This document shows positions 62,814 to 64,000 of a stretch of DNA of 64,000 bases, in pieces (positions within the stretch are counted from its first letter, which is position 1; each line of letters starts with the position of its first letter). The position numbers and the translations under genes are program-made. The DNA is from Streptomyces griseomycini (GTDB lineage Bacteria; Actinomycetota; Actinomycetes; Streptomycetales; Streptomycetaceae), in the NCBI RefSeq assembly GCF_014203535.1, contig NZ_JACHJI010000002.1, positions 625,042-689,041 on the forward strand. Direction: 5' to 3'. The notes beneath the pieces were generated by a model. It did not search any database. It was not told where the DNA came from and saw only the letters and a program-made list of their open reading frames with translations.

Positions 62814-64000
62814 TCAGTGGGCGTGGCCGTGGCCGTGGCCCGCGGCGGCCGGCTCCTCCTCTTCCTTCTTCTCGACGACCAGGGTCTCGGTCGTGAGGAG
62901 GAGGGAGGCGATGGAGGCGGCGTTCTCCAGGGCGGAGCGGGTCACCTTGACCGGGTCGATGACGCCGGCCTTGACCAGGTCGCCGTACTCGCCGGTGGCG
63001 GCGTTGTAACCGCTGCCCTTCTCGAGCTCGGCGACCTTGGAGACGATGACGTAGCCCTCGAGGCCGGCGTTCTCGGCGATCCAGCGCAGCGGCTCGACGG
63101 CGGCGCGGCGGACGACCGCGACACCGGTGGCCTCGTCGCCGGTCTTGTCGAGGTTGCCCTCGAGGACCTTGACGGCGTGGACCAGCGCGGAGCCACCACC
63201 GGAGACGATGCCCTCCTCGACCGCGGCGCGGGTCGCGGAGATGGCGTCCTCCAGGCGGTGCTTCTTCTCCTTCAGCTCCACCTCGGTGGCGGCGCCGACC
63301 TTGATCACGCACACGCCGCCGGCCAGCTTCGCGAGGCGCTCCTGGAGCTTCTCGCGGTCCCAGTCGGAGTCGGTGGTCTCGATCTCGGCCTTGATCTGGC
63401 CGACGCGACCCTCGACGTCCTCCTTCTTGCCGGCGCCGTCGACGATCGTGGTGTCGTCCTTGGTGACGGTGACGCGGCGGGCGGAGCCGAGCACGTCCAG
63501 GCCGACCTGGTCGAGCTTGAGGCCGACCTCCTCGGAGACGACCGTGGCGCCGGTGAGGACGGCCATGTCCTGCAGCATCGCCTTGCGGCGGTCACCGAAG
63601 CCGGGCGCCTTGACGGCGACGGCGTTGAAGGTGCCGCGGATCTTGTTGACGACCAGGGTCGACAGGGCCTCGCCCTCGACGTCCTCGGCGATGATCAGCA
63701 GCGGCTTGGAGGCGTTGGCCTGGATGACCTTCTCCAGCAGCGGCAGCAGGTCCGCGATCGCGGAGATCTTGCCCTGGTGGATGAGGATGTACGGGTCGTC
63801 GAGGACGGCCTCCATGCGCTCCTGGTCCGTCACGAAGTACGGCGACAGGTAGCCCTTGTCGAAGGCCATGCCCTCGGTGAAGTCCAGCTCCAGACCGAAG
63901 GTGTTGGACTCCTCGACGGTGATGACGCCGTCCTTGCCGACCTTGTCCATCGCCTCGGCGATGAGCTCGCCGACCTGCTGGTCCTGGGCGGACAGCGCGG
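62814..64000 (-). CDS. groEL: Chaperonin GroEL, His-rich tail (5' end outside window)
   Basis: The C-terminal ~395 residues of a 60-kDa chaperonin. Apical and intermediate parts are visible: [54 protein letters not shown], then [15 protein letters not shown] and [33 protein letters not shown]. The tail is [16 protein letters not shown], a His/Gly-rich end typical of the actinobacterial GroEL1 encoded beside groES, rather than the usual GGM repeats. The gene continues past the right edge, so groES and any CIRCE element are not seen. Confidence 0.97.
   Translation of the reverse strand, partial: ALSAQDQQVGELIAEAMDKVGKDGVITVEESNTFGLELDFTEGMAFDKGYLSPYFVTDQERMEAVLDDPYILIHQGKISAIADLLPLLEKVIQANASKPLLIIAEDVEGEALSTLVVNKIRGTFNAVAVKAPGFGDRRKAMLQDMAVLTGATVVSEEVGLKLDQVGLDVLGSARRVTVTKDDTTIVDGAGKKEDVEGRVGQIKAEIETTDSDWDREKLQERLAKLAGGVCVIKVGAATEVELKEKKHRLEDAISATRAAVEEGIVSGGGSALVHAVKVLEGNLDKTGDEATGVAVVRRAAVEPLRWIAENAGLEGYVIVSKVAELEKGSGYNAATGEYGDLVKAGVIDPVKVTRSALENAASIASLLLTTETLVVEKKEEEEPAAAGHGHGHAH

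Overview
This is a chromosomal window from a Streptomyces species. It is very GC-rich, with G or C in nearly all third codon positions. Unmistakable actinobacterial developmental genes (bldM, whiD, an ShbA-type sigma factor) sit next to guaB, and the gene order from groEL through whiD, bldM, guaB, glpD, a Ser/Thr kinase array, guaA and pcrA to icmB matches the conserved core of Streptomyces chromosomes. No insertion sequence, prophage, tRNA, rRNA or CRISPR array was seen.

Layout. 0-4.2 kb: a MoxR ATPase (cut by the left edge) is divergent from a SWIM zinc-finger protein and a DUF5691-type protein. The shared promoter region carries a perfect inverted repeat whose two arms each read as a RecA-NDp (PafBC-type) DNA-damage promoter. 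4.6-16 kb: icmB, a lipase, an M23 peptidase, the helicase gene pcrA (also behind a RecA-NDp-type promoter), a predicted cyclic-di-AMP (ydaO-type) riboswitch ahead of an NlpC/P60 hydrolase, a decayed TehA-like transporter gene and a second NlpC/P60 hydrolase. 15-19 kb: a PspC-domain histidine kinase/response regulator pair divergent from another PspC protein, an arrangement like the envelope-stress system EsrISR.

20-31 kb: membrane proteins, a PPOX-family protein, guaA, and a chorismate mutase gene preceded by a leaderless Phe/Tyr-containing leader peptide and a strong terminator hairpin (a predicted attenuator). Then come a sortase-anchored surface protein and a succinic-semialdehyde dehydrogenase / GMC oxidoreductase operon behind two palindromic operators. 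31-42 kb: a Ser/Thr kinase array of four apparently active kinases, one clear pseudokinase and one heavily frameshifted kinase pseudogene. 42-54 kb: a serine hydrolase, glpD, a UDP-sugar-dehydrogenase-like protein lacking the catalytic Cys, guaB3-like, guaB, shbA, bldM (with a sigma-BldN promoter), whiD, and a LysR/MOSC pair. 54-64 kb: a multicopper oxidase, an SDR, broken genes, small secreted proteins, a PASTA lipoprotein, a ricin-domain pectate lyase and the 3' part of groEL.

The region is mostly core genome. Decay is concentrated at four points: about 12.5-13.5, 30.9-32.0, 56.8-57.5 and 58.8-59.4 kb. Several strong hairpins (13- to 24-bp stems) separate convergent genes. The best candidates for something undescribed are the DNA-damage-type divergent promoter driving the SWIM/DUF5691/MoxR locus, and the chorismate mutase attenuator.
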